The notes: generated by a model not told the origin, from the letters alone. Shown: positions 10,675 through 18,890, numbered from the stretch's first letter. The stretch: 42,881 nucleotides of DNA from Candidatus Thermoplasmatota archaeon (GCA_035540375.1 DATLGO010000100.1:1-42881), one strand, 5' to 3'. Numbers and translations: made by a program.

Positions 10675-12528
10675 TCAGGGGAGACCGTCATCGTAGACGA
10701 ACGTGTGGGTCACGTCCGTCGCGGGGTCGACGACGCCGTCGCCGTTCACGTCCAGTTCGAGCGTGACGCGGACGTCGCCGTCGACGCCGTACGCATAGGC
10801 GAGCGTCGGGGTCTGGAACCACGTGCCCGTCGGCGAGCCCGCGCGGGACGTCGCGGGTTCGTGGGCGATGCCGCTCCCGAGATATTCGATCTTCGCCCGG
10901 ACCGTCACGTTGGCGCCCACGGTGCCGAGCGCCGTGACGCCCGCGTCCTCCGCGAACACGCGCACGCTCAAGAACCGCGCCCCCGGAACGAGGACGTCCG
11001 TCGACGGCACAGGCTTGCCGAGACCCTCGAGGTCCGTGATCGCGTTCGCCTGAAGGCTCCCGGCGCCCGGGTTCAGCGAGCCGGCCGTCGGGCCGCTGAA
11101 GACGACGCCCCATACGCTGTTCGTGTTGACCGCGAGCGCGGCGTCGCGCGGCGTGAGGGGCGCTGCAAGCGCGGCATCGACGGCCGCCCGCGCATCGACG
11201 AGGCCGTGGCCCGCATGGCGGTTCGGGTACGGCGCGTAGTTCGCGAACGGGTACGCCGTCGCTTTCAGCATCGCTTCGACGGTCGCGGGCGACAGGGGGG
11301 CGACGTTGGCCGCAAGGCGCGCCGCCTGCATGAGGGCAACGACGCCCGCGACGTGCGGGGCGGCCATGCTCGTGCCACTTGTGATCATATAATGCACGGG
11401 ATCTGTTTCCGCGTACTTTCCTGAATAAACAGGCGAGCCTGCCACGAAAGCTGTGCGGGAGCGCGTGGACTCGATCCAATTGCCGGGCGCGGCGACGTCC
11501 GGCCACGATGACATGTCCGCGCCGCCGAGACCGCGGCTCGACGATGTGTCGAGGCCGCCCTCCGTCGAGCCCACGCCGCCATCAGCGTAGTTCGCGACGC
11601 AGACGACGCCGGGAAGGTTTGCGTTGTTCCCGGCCTTGATCTTGCACAGCCGGTTCACGCTGTCCGTGCCCTCCCCGCCGTCACCGTTGTTGCTGGCGGA
11701 AAAGACGACAGTCATCCCGGCGTTCACCATCGCGCGGATGGCCGTCGTCTCGGCAACGGTTGGGTTTCCGGTGCCGCCGAACGAGTTCGTCACCACAAGA
11801 ATGGGGGGCTCGCCTGCCGCCTTCGGGTTTGCGAGGACATGGTTCCAAGCGCTCGTGGAGCCGAGGATGCTGTTGCCGGCGCCCAAACCGTATGTGTAAA
11901 GCCGAGCCCCAGGGGCTACGCCTTTCACGCGCCCGCTCGAGGCGACGCCTTCGCTCCCGACGATGCCCGCCACATGCGTTCCGTGCCCGCTGTGCTCGTC
12001 GGAGTTCTCGACGGCGACCCATACCCCTTGCCCGCCGACGTTTCGGAGGTTGCGGGCGCAGCGGCCCTGGAGATCGGGATGCCCACAGTCGACGCCGGTA
12101 TCCACGACGGCGACGCCAACGCCCGTCCCGTCGACGCCGAGCGCCGTGTGGACGGCGCGCGCCCGGGTCGCGGTAGTGGCGGTCGAAAGGTGATAACCGA
12201 AGGGCTCGTCGCGCTCCACGGCGAGGACACCCGGTGTCGAGGCGAGAACGCGCCAAGCGGCCGCGGGACCCGCGGCATACGCGATCGGAAAGGATTCGAA
12301 AACGATCCGGGCTTCGAGCCCTGCATCCGCGAGCGCGGCCTCGCGGTCCACGCCGGGCGCGAACGTGACAATGAAGGCGCCCGCGCCGTCCGCGCGAAGA
12401 GCGTCCGCGACAGGTGGTGCGAGAACGGAGGAATAGGCGGCCGACGGAGCGGCGAGGGCAAGGGTCGAAACAAGAGTCATGACAGCGATCGCAACGGTGA
12501 CCTGACGGTGCAAGGCGGAGCCTCCCAC
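10675..12528 (-). CDS. Secreted subtilisin-like serine protease (S8)
   Basis: The 617-residue preproprotein has a signal peptide (about 1-31), an I9-like propeptide (48-110) and an S8 catalytic domain. The triad is Asp143 (VVDTGVDCGHPDL), His182 (HGTHVAG) and Ser387 (SGTSMAAPHVAG), with the oxyanion Asn280 in SASNNGDGG. Residues 460-617 form a beta-rich C-terminal part ending in an EF-hand-like DVNGDGVVDPATD loop that may bind calcium. The GTG at 12528 is 25 nt from the centre of a TATA-like gcTAAAAA (12549-12556), so the mRNA is probably leaderless. Likely an extracellular protease for nutrient peptides or envelope turnover. Confidence 0.93.
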   Translation of the reverse strand: MGGSALHRQVTVAIAVMTLVSTLALAAPSAAYSSVLAPPVADALRADGAGAFIVTFAPGVDREAALADAGLEARIVFESFPIAYAAGPAAAWRVLASTPGVLAVERDEPFGYHLSTATTATRARAVHTALGVDGTGVGVAVVDTGVDCGHPDLQGRCARNLRNVGGQGVWVAVENSDEHSGHGTHVAGIVGSEGVASSGRVKGVAPGARLYTYGLGAGNSILGSTSAWNHVLANPKAAGEPPILVVTNSFGGTGNPTVAETTAIRAMVNAGMTVVFSASNNGDGGEGTDSVNRLCKIKAGNNANLPGVVCVANYADGGVGSTEGGLDTSSSRGLGGADMSSWPDVAAPGNWIESTRSRTAFVAGSPVYSGKYAETDPVHYMITSGTSMAAPHVAGVVALMQAARLAANVAPLSPATVEAMLKATAYPFANYAPYPNRHAGHGLVDARAAVDAALAAPLTPRDAALAVNTNSVWGVVFSGPTAGSLNPGAGSLQANAITDLEGLGKPVPSTDVLVPGARFLSVRVFAEDAGVTALGTVGANVTVRAKIEYLGSGIAHEPATSRAGSPTGTWFQTPTLAYAYGVDGDVRVTLELDVNGDGVVDPATDVTHTFVYDDGLP

Positions 12529-12566
12529 ATCGTGACACGTCGTCGCAGGCTAAAAACCATGGGTGT

Positions 12567-13241
12567 CTAACGGCGGGGCGCGACCTGCACCGCGCGCGCG
12601 AGGTCGGCCGCGACGGCCCGCACCGCGCCCTCGACCGCCACCCGCACGATGCCCGTCGCCGCGTCGCGCTCCACCATGCGGACGCCCGTGTTCGGAAAGA
12701 GCCCAAGATCGGCGAGGCGCCGCAGCACGCCCGGGTCGCGATCCGACACGCGGCCCACCACCGCCTCCGCGCCCGGCGCGAGGTCCGCGAGGCTCACGAG
12801 GCCGCCCGGGCGGTACTCTAGCTCCTTCGTCGGGATCGGGTCCCCGTGCGGATCGAACCGGGGGTCCTTGAGCGCCGCCGAGATGCGATCCTCGAAGGCC
12901 TCCGAGATGACGTGCTCCAGGCGCTCCGCCTCCTCGTGCACCTCGTCCCACCCCATCCCGAGGGCCTCCACGAGGTACAATTCGATGAGCCGGTGATGCC
13001 GGATGATCTCGAGCGCGATCTTCCGCCCCGCCGACGTCAGCACCACGCCGCGGTACGGCTCGTGCTGCACGAGCTCCAGCTCCGCGAGCTTCTTCAGCAT
13101 GTTCGTGACGCTCGCCGGCGCCACCGCGAGACGCTCCGCGAGACCCGTCGTCGACACCGTTCCGCCCTTCTCCTCCGTCAGCTGGAAGATCGCCTTCAGG
13201 TAATCCTCCATCGCGTGCGTTACGGCCGGCGGGCGGGGCAC
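12567..13241 (-). CDS. DtxR/MntR-family metal-dependent regulator
   Basis: A 224-residue metalloregulator: winged helix (11-70), dimerisation/metal domain (75-140) and C-terminal FeoA-like SH3 domain (148-224). The residues aligned with the DtxR primary-site Met10 and Cys102 are Asp13 and Glu106 (EDYL; EEAERLEH, with Glu109 and His110), as in manganese-responsive MntR, so manganese sensing is plausible though not certain. Start choice is open: GTG 13241 is 27 nt from a TATA box (TTTATGG near 13268), while ATG 13211 (MEDYLKAIF) gives the classical N-terminus. No metal transporter gene is adjacent. Confidence 0.85.
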   Translation of the reverse strand: MPRPPAVTHAMEDYLKAIFQLTEEKGGTVSTTGLAERLAVAPASVTNMLKKLAELELVQHEPYRGVVLTSAGRKIALEIIRHHRLIELYLVEALGMGWDEVHEEAERLEHVISEAFEDRISAALKDPRFDPHGDPIPTKELEYRPGGLVSLADLAPGAEAVVGRVSDRDPGVLRRLADLGLFPNTGVRMVERDAATGIVRVAVEGAVRAVAADLARAVQVAPRR

Positions 13242-13290
13242 GAAGGCGCTACGAAGCCCGACCGCCATAAACCGCGCGGCGAGGAAGAGG

Positions 13291-13541
13291 GGGGACCGGG
13301 CGCCGGGCGCCGGGCATCGGGCGTCGGGTGCCGGGACCGGGGACCGGGGGCCGGGTGCCGGGCATCGGGCCCGGGACCGGGCGCCGGGACCGGGTGCCGG
13401 GCATCGGGCGTCGGGTGCCGGGACCGGGCGCCGGGACCGGGCGCCGGGTGTCGGGTGCCGGGACCGGGCGCCGGGTGCCGGGCATCGGGCCCGGGTCCGG
13501 GCGTCGGGACCGGGACCGGGACCGGGACCGGGTCCGGGACC
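13291..13541. repeat. G-quadruplex-type minisatellite (GGG every 6-7 bp)
   Basis: About 250 bp of mixed 6- and 7-mers, GGGACC and GGGNNYC (GGGCGCC, GGGTGCC, GGGCATC, GGGCGTC), roughly 37 units in all. Higher-order repeats are visible, for example the series GGGTGCC-GGGCATC-GGGC recurs several times. Runs of three G separated by 3-4 nt persist over the whole array, which meets the usual rule for G-quadruplex formation on the plus strand and i-motif on the minus strand. It fills the gap between the dtxR-type gene promoter and the plus-strand genes from 13593. A short palindrome (13541-13555) closes it. The remaining bases of the 13242-13592 gap hold only the regulator's TATA box. Confidence 0.9.
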
Positions 13542-13592
13542 GGACGTCGCGTCCGAAAGGTACGTGTCGCATGACGCGCAACGGGGAGAACG

Positions 13593-13943
13593 ATGCGCTA
13601 CGCCGACGTGCAGCGCGCGCTCGATGCGCTTCCGCCCGGGGCGCCGCTCGCCGTGCCGAGGGCCGAATTCGGCCCGCCGCATCCGCGGTGGCGGCGGTCG
13701 ATCGGGCTGCCGAGGACGGGCGCCCGGTGGCTCACGCAGTGGCGCGACGGCGTCGTGCACGTCCACGTCACGCCGACGCACTACGTCTTCCACCGCGACC
13801 GGCACGACCCGATGCGCGCGCCCCTCGCGCATCTGCGCGACGACGTCGCCACCGTGGTCTTCGGCGCGCTCGCCGCGCGGCGCCGCCGCAACCGGTTTTC
13901 CCTGGCGCGCCTTGCGCACGCCTTAAGACGCAGGTCCGGATAG
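13593..13943 (+). CDS. Unknown small basic protein
   Basis: The 116-residue protein has no family I recognise. It is Arg/His-rich, with a middle beta-like part (WLTQWRDGVVHVHVTPTHYVFHRDRHDPM) and an Arg-rich C-terminal helix (AALAARRRRNRFSLARLAHALRRRSG). The ATG at 13593 follows a purine-rich ggggaga. The stop is 8 nt before the thioredoxin GTG, so the two genes are probably co-transcribed. Confidence 0.6.
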   Translation: MRYADVQRALDALPPGAPLAVPRAEFGPPHPRWRRSIGLPRTGARWLTQWRDGVVHVHVTPTHYVFHRDRHDPMRAPLAHLRDDVATVVFGALAARRRRNRFSLARLAHALRRRSG

Positions 13944-13951
13944 GCGACGCC

Positions 13952-14296
13952 GTGGACGTCCTCACCGAGGCCGACTTCGACGGCGCGCGCCTCAAGCGCG
14001 CCGGGCCGGTCGTCGTGACCTTCGTCGCCGACTGGTGCGGCTCCTGCCGCCGATTCGCCCCGATCGCGACCGCCTACGCGGAGAAGCACCCCGACGTCCC
14101 CCACGCGTTCGCGGACGCCTCGGACGACGACGGGCCCCTCTGGGACGCTTTCGGTCTCGAGATCGTGCCCTCCATCGCCGCGTTCTACGACGGCGAGCTC
14201 GTCGCCCGCCGCGACGGCAAGCGCGGGTGGGGCCTGCCCGAGGACGCGCCCGCCGAGATGGCGGCGGCGCTTCGCAGGCGCATGCGCGGCGGCTGA
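13952..14296 (+). CDS. Thioredoxin-like protein
   Basis: The 114-residue protein has the thioredoxin fold pattern: VVVTFVADWCGSCRRFAPI (20-38) with active site Cys29-Gly-Ser-Cys32, then the cis-Pro strand IVPSIAAFYDGELV. The canonical WCGPC is WCGSC here, a common variant that usually raises redox potential. The GTG at 13952 is inferred from the N-terminus MDVLTEADFDGARL, which matches the thioredoxin start, and from the 8-bp gap to the preceding gene. Presumably a cytoplasmic disulfide reductant; the reductase partner is not obvious. Confidence 0.88.
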   Translation: MDVLTEADFDGARLKRAGPVVVTFVADWCGSCRRFAPIATAYAEKHPDVPHAFADASDDDGPLWDAFGLEIVPSIAAFYDGELVARRDGKRGWGLPEDAPAEMAAALRRRMRGG

Positions 14297-14346
14297 CGCC
14301 TCCGGGCGGCCAAAGACTCTTGATGCGTGGCCCCTTTCCGCGGCCC

Positions 14347-15603
14347 ATGCAGGCCGCCGCGACGCCCGCGCGCAAGACGAGCGCCGTCCCCGAGGACGCG
14401 CGCCTCATCCTGAAGCCGGTCGGATTCATCGTCCGCCGACCCTCCCGCGCCGACGACGTGAGCATCGTGAACGGCGCCCGCGCGTCGTTCGCGAAGCACA
14501 AGGCCGCGCTCGGCCCCGAGGACGTCCGCACGCCGGAGGAGACCGCCGCGCTCAACGCGGACGCCGCGTGGGTCGCGCAGAACGGCGGCCGCCCCGCGCA
14601 GGCAGGGCTCGTGTACCGCCTCCTCGGGCAAGGCCACGAGACGCCCTGCGAGCAGCACGGGATGCTCCTCCGCATCCGCCGAGCGCCGCGCGGGCTGCGC
14701 AACCTCGTGCCCGACGAGATCGACTGCGAGGACGACGCGCTCTCGGGGACGATCAGCTTCCCCTGGACGCTGAACTTCCGCCATGCGATGACGCTCCATC
14801 GAAGGGCCCGCCGCGCGGGGGACGAGGACGCGTTCGCGATCGCCTCGGCGATCCTCATGCGGTTCCACGAGCAGGGCGTCGTGCACGGCACGAGCGCGTA
14901 TCTCCGGAGCGCGGGCATGACGCTCGAGGGGTTGCGCCGCGACGCGCTTTCCGGCCTCGCTCACGTCGAGATGGTCGCGAACCCCCCGACGGAGCGGGAC
15001 GCGGTCGCCGCCATTCGCGCGCACCTGGGGAACTCGGTCGAGGGCCTCGACGACGCGGGCGTCGTCGCCTACTGCTACGACCGCCGGCCGGCGCTCCTCA
15101 ATCTCTGGGTCTTCACGTGGCAGATGCGGGCCATCATCCACGTTTTCTGGGACCTCGTTCGCCACCGCAAGAGCAGCCCGAACGGCGAATCGGGCCGGTA
15201 CAGCGTCCTCTACGACGAATGGATCCAGCTCGAGCCGCACGAGGTGCGCACGCAGGTCGGCTCGCCGCTTTCGTACGAACGCGGGTCGGCCTCGCCCGAG
15301 ATGGGCCGCGAGTTCCAGGAGGACCTCGACCGCTTCAACGCGCTCGGCGCGGAGCTCTACCACAAGTGGGTGGACCGCAAGGTCGCGCGCGAGATGGCGT
15401 CGTGGTTCGAGACGCTCGCGAAGTTCCGCACGTTCGTGTGGACCTTCCGCGGCCTCGGCCTCGTGAACATGGTGGGCCTGCGCAACCATCCGACGGCGCT
15501 CAAGGAGCTCGCCCTCTACGCGGCGGCGATGGAGGACGACCTCAAGGCCGAGGCCCCCCACCTGCACGCGGCGCTCGCGGCGCGCGACCGCCATGCTCCG
15601 TGA
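14347..15603 (+). CDS. thyX: ThyX-family thymidylate synthase with large insertion
   Basis: ThyX makes dTMP from dUMP using methylene-tetrahydrofolate and FAD. The 418-residue protein keeps the diagnostic RHRX7S motif (R272-H-R, S282, then R284-Y285), a GHETPCEQH segment (96-104) matching the family HxSPxEH substrate motif, and a C-terminal half (350-410) aligning with the arginine-rich dUMP-binding helices (LRNHPTALKELALYAAAME). ThyX is normally 220-250 residues with about 25 residues between the first two motifs; here the gap is about 170, so roughly 140 residues are inserted or the N-terminal half is duplicated. The ATG at 14347 has only a weak upstream cTTGA box. Activity is likely but not certain. 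folD at 25674 supplies the same folate pool. Confidence 0.82.
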   Translation: MQAAATPARKTSAVPEDARLILKPVGFIVRRPSRADDVSIVNGARASFAKHKAALGPEDVRTPEETAALNADAAWVAQNGGRPAQAGLVYRLLGQGHETPCEQHGMLLRIRRAPRGLRNLVPDEIDCEDDALSGTISFPWTLNFRHAMTLHRRARRAGDEDAFAIASAILMRFHEQGVVHGTSAYLRSAGMTLEGLRRDALSGLAHVEMVANPPTERDAVAAIRAHLGNSVEGLDDAGVVAYCYDRRPALLNLWVFTWQMRAIIHVFWDLVRHRKSSPNGESGRYSVLYDEWIQLEPHEVRTQVGSPLSYERGSASPEMGREFQEDLDRFNALGAELYHKWVDRKVAREMASWFETLAKFRTFVWTFRGLGLVNMVGLRNHPTALKELALYAAAMEDDLKAEAPHLHAALAARDRHAP

Positions 15604-15648
15604 TCTCCAACCGGCATGCTTTATCGGCCGAGGGTCGCTGCCCCCGCC

Positions 15649-16176
15649 ATGGCGGATTACGTCCAGCTGCTCGTCCGTTTGATCCACGTCTTCTTCGGGC
15701 TCGTCTGGGTCGGCGGGCTCGTGTTCTTCGGCCACGCCGTCGGCGGCGCCATGCGGAAGCTGCCCGGCCCGATCGCGGGTCCGGCCTCGCTCGCGATCGG
15801 CAAGCGCATGTCGAACCTCTTCGCCATCGCCGCGCCGGTCACTGTCGTGTTCGGCGTGATCAATCAATACATGATCGCGGGGAACATCGCCTACGAGGGG
15901 AGCCTCTGGAACATCTCGCTCGGCGCCTCGCTGATCATCGGTGTCGTGATGCTCATCCTCGGCTTCGGCGTCTCCCGCCCGTCGCTCATGAAACTCATCG
16001 CGCTCGTCGAGGCCCGCCCCGCGCCGGCGCCCGGGACGCCGCCCGCGCCTCCGACCCCGGAGATGGTTGCGATCCAGCAGCGCATGATGAAGGCCGGCAT
16101 GACCGTCACGGCCCTCGGGGTCATCGCGGTCGTCCTCATGGTCGTCGCGGTCCTCGCGCGCAACGGGATGCTTTGA
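15649..16176 (+). CDS. Four-helix membrane protein (DUF2269/CopD-like)
   Basis: The 175-residue product has four transmembrane helices: 5-30, about 58-82, 88-112 and 150-171. The first carries IHVFFGLVWVGGLVFFGH, with His13 and His29; the H-x-x-x-G-x-x-W-x-G-G pattern resembles DUF2269 and CopD-like proteins in which histidines may bind haem or copper. A Pro/Ala-rich loop precedes helix 4. The ATG at 15649 is 27 nt from the centre of a TATA box (CTTTATC, 15619-15625), so the mRNA is probably leaderless. Function unknown. Confidence 0.78.
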   Translation: MADYVQLLVRLIHVFFGLVWVGGLVFFGHAVGGAMRKLPGPIAGPASLAIGKRMSNLFAIAAPVTVVFGVINQYMIAGNIAYEGSLWNISLGASLIIGVVMLILGFGVSRPSLMKLIALVEARPAPAPGTPPAPPTPEMVAIQQRMMKAGMTVTALGVIAVVLMVVAVLARNGML

Positions 16177-16198
16177 GGCGACTCGAAAGGCAAGCTTC

Positions 16199-16681
16199 AT
16201 GGCCGCGCCCGCGGTCGAAGGTCTGGATGGGTTAGCCATGGCCAAGACCGCGGGCGCAAGCCACGCCTCCCAGATCCTCGCGACGCTCGCGACGTCGGGC
16301 ATCGTCGTCGCCTTCCTTCTCCCCTGGACCCTCGTGGGCGCCCCGGGCGCGCGCGTCGAGCACGCTCTCTGGGATGGGACGGGCGACGTCTGGTCCATGC
16401 CCCTCAAGGAGGTCGTCGGCCCCGTCGTGCTGCCCACGCTCGTCGTCATGACGAGCTTCGTCCTTTTCCTCTGGAGCCTGCGCGGCAACGCGATGTACCT
16501 CCGGGTCGGATCCGTCATGCTCTTCGCGGCCGCCGTCGCGTTCTACCTCGCCCGCTTCGTCCCCCTCAAGGCCGCCGATCCCACGGCGGCCCTCGGCGCC
16601 GGTTTCTACGGCGCGCTCCTTGCGAGCTTCGTCGGCGTCGCCGCCGCCTCGCGCGCGGTCCGGGCGGGCAAGCTCGCCTGA
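16199..16681 (+). CDS. Membrane protein, unknown
   Basis: The 160-residue protein has four probable transmembrane segments (about 25-46, 72-93, 99-120 and 132-150). The loop WDGTGDVWSMPLKE between helices 1 and 2 is likely extracellular. No family is recognised. The ATG at 16199 is 22 bp after the upstream membrane-protein stop, so the two may form an operon; the internal ATG at 16238 is an alternative start. Confidence 0.7.
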   Translation: MAAPAVEGLDGLAMAKTAGASHASQILATLATSGIVVAFLLPWTLVGAPGARVEHALWDGTGDVWSMPLKEVVGPVVLPTLVVMTSFVLFLWSLRGNAMYLRVGSVMLFAAAVAFYLARFVPLKAADPTAALGAGFYGALLASFVGVAAASRAVRAGKLA

Positions 16682-16727
16682 CGATGCGGCCGGATCCTTG
16701 ATCCGTGTCGCCGCGCGAGCCCGTTGC

Positions 16728-16901
16728 ATGAAGCAACCCAAGAAGCCGAGCCCCTGGCCCGAGGACCGCCGGGCGGACGAGCCGAAGAATCCCGAGACGG
16801 AGAAGAACGTCCCCAGGAACGTCGGCGACGAGGAGCGCGGCGAGCGCGACATGAAGCTCGGCGAAGGCGAGCGGAAACCCTCGCGCGAGGAGCGCGTCTG
16901 A
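16728..16901 (+). CDS. Small charged, probably disordered protein
   Basis: A 57-residue protein made almost wholly of Lys, Arg, Glu, Asp, Pro and Gly (MKQPKKPSPWPEDRRADEP), with no hydrophobic core. A weak TTGATC box lies about 30 nt before the ATG at 16728. Such short, charged, Pro-rich proteins are common in high-GC archaea, but coding is not proven; the balanced amino acid usage and sensible start favour it. Confidence 0.5.
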   Translation: MKQPKKPSPWPEDRRADEPKNPETEKNVPRNVGDEERGERDMKLGEGERKPSREERV

Positions 16902-16952
16902 CCGGGTGCGCCGACCTCGACGCATGCGTCGCCTGCATGGCCGTCCGGCCGC

Positions 16953-16994
16953 AGGAGGAAGGATATGCCATGGCCGCCGAAAGGCGGTCATGGC
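16953..16994 (+). promoter_or_regulatory. Ribosome-binding site and GAAA-capped hairpin over the ferritin-like start codon
   Basis: AGGAGG (16953-16958) is followed by a 12-bp hairpin: arms 16967-16978 and 16983-16994, one G-U pair, loop gaaa (16979-16982, a GNRA tetraloop). The 3' arm contains the ATG at 16990 used by the ferritin-like gene; the 5' arm contains an out-of-frame ATG at 16970. In RNA read through from upstream, the start would be buried. A TATA-like gatatgc at 16962-16968 could instead start a leaderless mRNA at 16990 that lacks the hairpin. Confidence 0.65.
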
Positions 16995-17442
16995 CCTTCC
17001 CGAGACGAGCGAGGTCGAAACGTATCGTCGCCATCTCGCGAACCTCCATACCGTGCGCCTCGTGAAGGAGCGCGTGTCGACCGAGCGGATGCCGAAGCTC
17101 CTCGCGCTCGCGCCCGACGAGCCGGCGGAGCGGACCCTCCAGGGCATCATCATGGACGCCCTGCGTCAGAAGGACGAATTGGAGGACATCCTCATCCAAT
17201 GGCGCCGCATGCTCCCGGGCGCCCGCGAGCACCGTGACGAGCGCCCCCGGGCGCCCAACACGGGCTTCCGTGAAATGTTGGGAAGCCTCGCCGAGGTGAA
17301 GCGCAATGCCGTCCTTCTCTACCTCCAGGCTGCAGCGGATTGCCCGAATCCCGCGCTCGCCGAGCGCCTCCGCCGCCTCGCCGCCGAGGACGGGGAGCAT
17401 GCCCTCATCCTGGACGAGCTTCTCGAGCGCGCGATTCTCTGA
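16990..17442 (+). CDS. Ferritin-like helical protein
   Basis: The 150-residue protein is all alpha-helical. The second half, EVKRNAVLLYLQAAADCP ... LAAEDGEHALILDELLE, has the spacing of a rubrerythrin/ferritin helix pair, with Glu and an ExxH-type metal ligand pair. The first half (SEVETYRRHLANLHTVRLVKERV ... LRQKDELEDILIQW) supplies two more helices, but I do not see a full set of di-iron ligands, so it may be a degenerate member. The ATG at 16990 lies inside a strong hairpin. The phosphatase gene starts 45 bp downstream. Confidence 0.65.
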   Translation: MALPETSEVETYRRHLANLHTVRLVKERVSTERMPKLLALAPDEPAERTLQGIIMDALRQKDELEDILIQWRRMLPGAREHRDERPRAPNTGFREMLGSLAEVKRNAVLLYLQAAADCPNPALAERLRRLAAEDGEHALILDELLERAIL

Positions 17443-17486
17443 CCCGTCTGGGCAAGATTCTTGACGGGTCGCCGCCTGACGAGGGC

Positions 17487-18890
17487 ATGCGGCGCCTCGC
17501 CTTCTTGGTCGCATTCCTCGCGCTCGCCCCTGGCGTGCTTGCGCAACTTCCCCCGGGTTGGTCGGTCGCGCCGTCCGGGCTCCACGTGGCGCTCGACGCG
17601 GACCCGACCGCGGCGCGCATCGTGTGGCTCATGGCCTCCGACGCGCCGGGTCCCTCGCCCGCGCCCGTCGTGCAGTACGGGCCTACGACTGCGTATGGCT
17701 CGGTCGCGACGGGCACGTCCGCGCGCCTCCAGGGCGAGTGGTCCATCGTCTGGAGCGCGCGCCTTGCGGGCCTTCCTCCCGCGACCGACATCCATTACCG
17801 CGTCGGGTCCGATCTCCACGGATGGACGGAGGACCGCGTCTTCACGACGCCGCCGATACCGGGGACGGATCATTTCGTCGTGACCGCGTACGGCGACCAG
17901 GGGAGCGCCTACGACCGCACGACCGTCGCGGGTTCGAGCGTCAACGGCGTCGGGGCCCGCTACAACGAATCCGACCCCACGGGCAAAGTCGTCAAGGCTG
18001 TGCTCGCGCGGAATCCGGACCTGCATCTTCACCTCGGCGACGTGAGCTATGGCGCCTGGGACGGCTGGCAGCTCACCACGGAGCCGCTCGCCTCGACGGT
18101 CCCGTACATGGCGGCGATCGGGAACCACGACATCGACAAGACGATCGATGTCGAGAACTACGTCGCGCGCCTTCCGATGCCATCCGCTCCCGGCGAACAC
18201 CACTACGCGTTCACGTTCGGGACCGCCCGCTTCATCGCGCTCGACTCGGAGAACGCGTGCGTTCGCCGCGTGATCCCCGGCGCGACGCCCATGCAGACGG
18301 GCTACACCAAGTGCACGGACGAGGCAAACGACGCGCAAGTCGAATGGATCGAGCGCGAGCTCGCCGCCGCCCGCTCGGACCCCGCCATCAAGTGGGTCAT
18401 CCCGTTCTTCCACCGGCCGATGGTGAGCGACGGCAAGCACGGACCCAATGCGATCCTGAATGCGCTCTGGCTTCCCGTGTTCGAGCGGCACAAACCCGAT
18501 CTCGTGCTCCAAGGCCACGACCACCTCTACGAGCGCTCGAAGCCGCTTCTCGATTGGAAACCCCATCCCGATGGCATCGTGTATGTCGTGAGCGGCGGCG
18601 CTGGCCGCGCCCTCTACGAGTTCCGCAACGAGACCCCGCCCGCTTGGGAGGCGGCGCGCGCGCGGGCGTTCCACTACCTCTCGCTGGCCTTCGACGGCGA
18701 CCGGCTGACGGTCGAGGCCGTCGACCTCGACGGCAAAGTCCTCGACGCATTCACCCTCGAAAGCCGCGCCTCGCGCGCCGCTTCGCGGTCAGGCGGCGCG
18801 GACGAGGATCCGAAGGCGACGCCCGCCGGGCCCGTCGGTTTCGCGGCGCTCGCGATCCTCGTTGCGGCCTGGGTCGCGCGGCGCGCGTGA
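17487..18890 (+). CDS. Secreted purple-acid-phosphatase-like metallophosphoesterase
   Basis: The 467-residue protein has a signal peptide (1-19), an N-terminal fibronectin-III-like domain (22-122) and a calcineurin-like metallophosphatase domain. Metal ligands are all visible: GDQG (136-139), GDVSYG (184-189), GNHD (212-215), FHRP (308-311) and GHDHLYER (343-350); this set and the FN3-like domain fit purple acid phosphatases. A C-terminal hydrophobic helix (about 446-463) ends in ARRA, suggesting membrane anchoring or a processing signal. The ATG at 17487 follows GAGGGC. Likely releases phosphate from organic esters outside the cell. Its stop abuts the TraB stop on the other strand (TGATCA). 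Confidence 0.9.
   Translation: MRRLAFLVAFLALAPGVLAQLPPGWSVAPSGLHVALDADPTAARIVWLMASDAPGPSPAPVVQYGPTTAYGSVATGTSARLQGEWSIVWSARLAGLPPATDIHYRVGSDLHGWTEDRVFTTPPIPGTDHFVVTAYGDQGSAYDRTTVAGSSVNGVGARYNESDPTGKVVKAVLARNPDLHLHLGDVSYGAWDGWQLTTEPLASTVPYMAAIGNHDIDKTIDVENYVARLPMPSAPGEHHYAFTFGTARFIALDSENACVRRVIPGATPMQTGYTKCTDEANDAQVEWIERELAAARSDPAIKWVIPFFHRPMVSDGKHGPNAILNALWLPVFERHKPDLVLQGHDHLYERSKPLLDWKPHPDGIVYVVSGGAGRALYEFRNETPPAWEAARARAFHYLSLAFDGDRLTVEAVDLDGKVLDAFTLESRASRAASRSGGADEDPKATPAGPVGFAALAILVAAWVARRA

Noticed and set aside
13291-13541. Possible CRISPR array
   Set aside because: Units are only 6-7 bp, with no 20-40 bp direct repeats or unique spacers.
14185-16518. Long minus-strand open frame opposite thyX and the two membrane proteins
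   Set aside because: Antisense shadow of clearly coding plus-strand genes, with no motif of its own.
16953-16994. Comparison of the ferritin-like gene hairpin with eukaryotic iron-responsive elements
   Set aside because: It lacks the CAGUGN loop and bulged C of that element; any likeness is only positional.
16970-17065. Short open frame starting at ATG 16970 behind the AGGAGG site
   Set aside because: Only about 31 residues of Arg/Ser-rich sequence in a frame that shadows the ferritin-like gene; kept only as part of the hairpin description.
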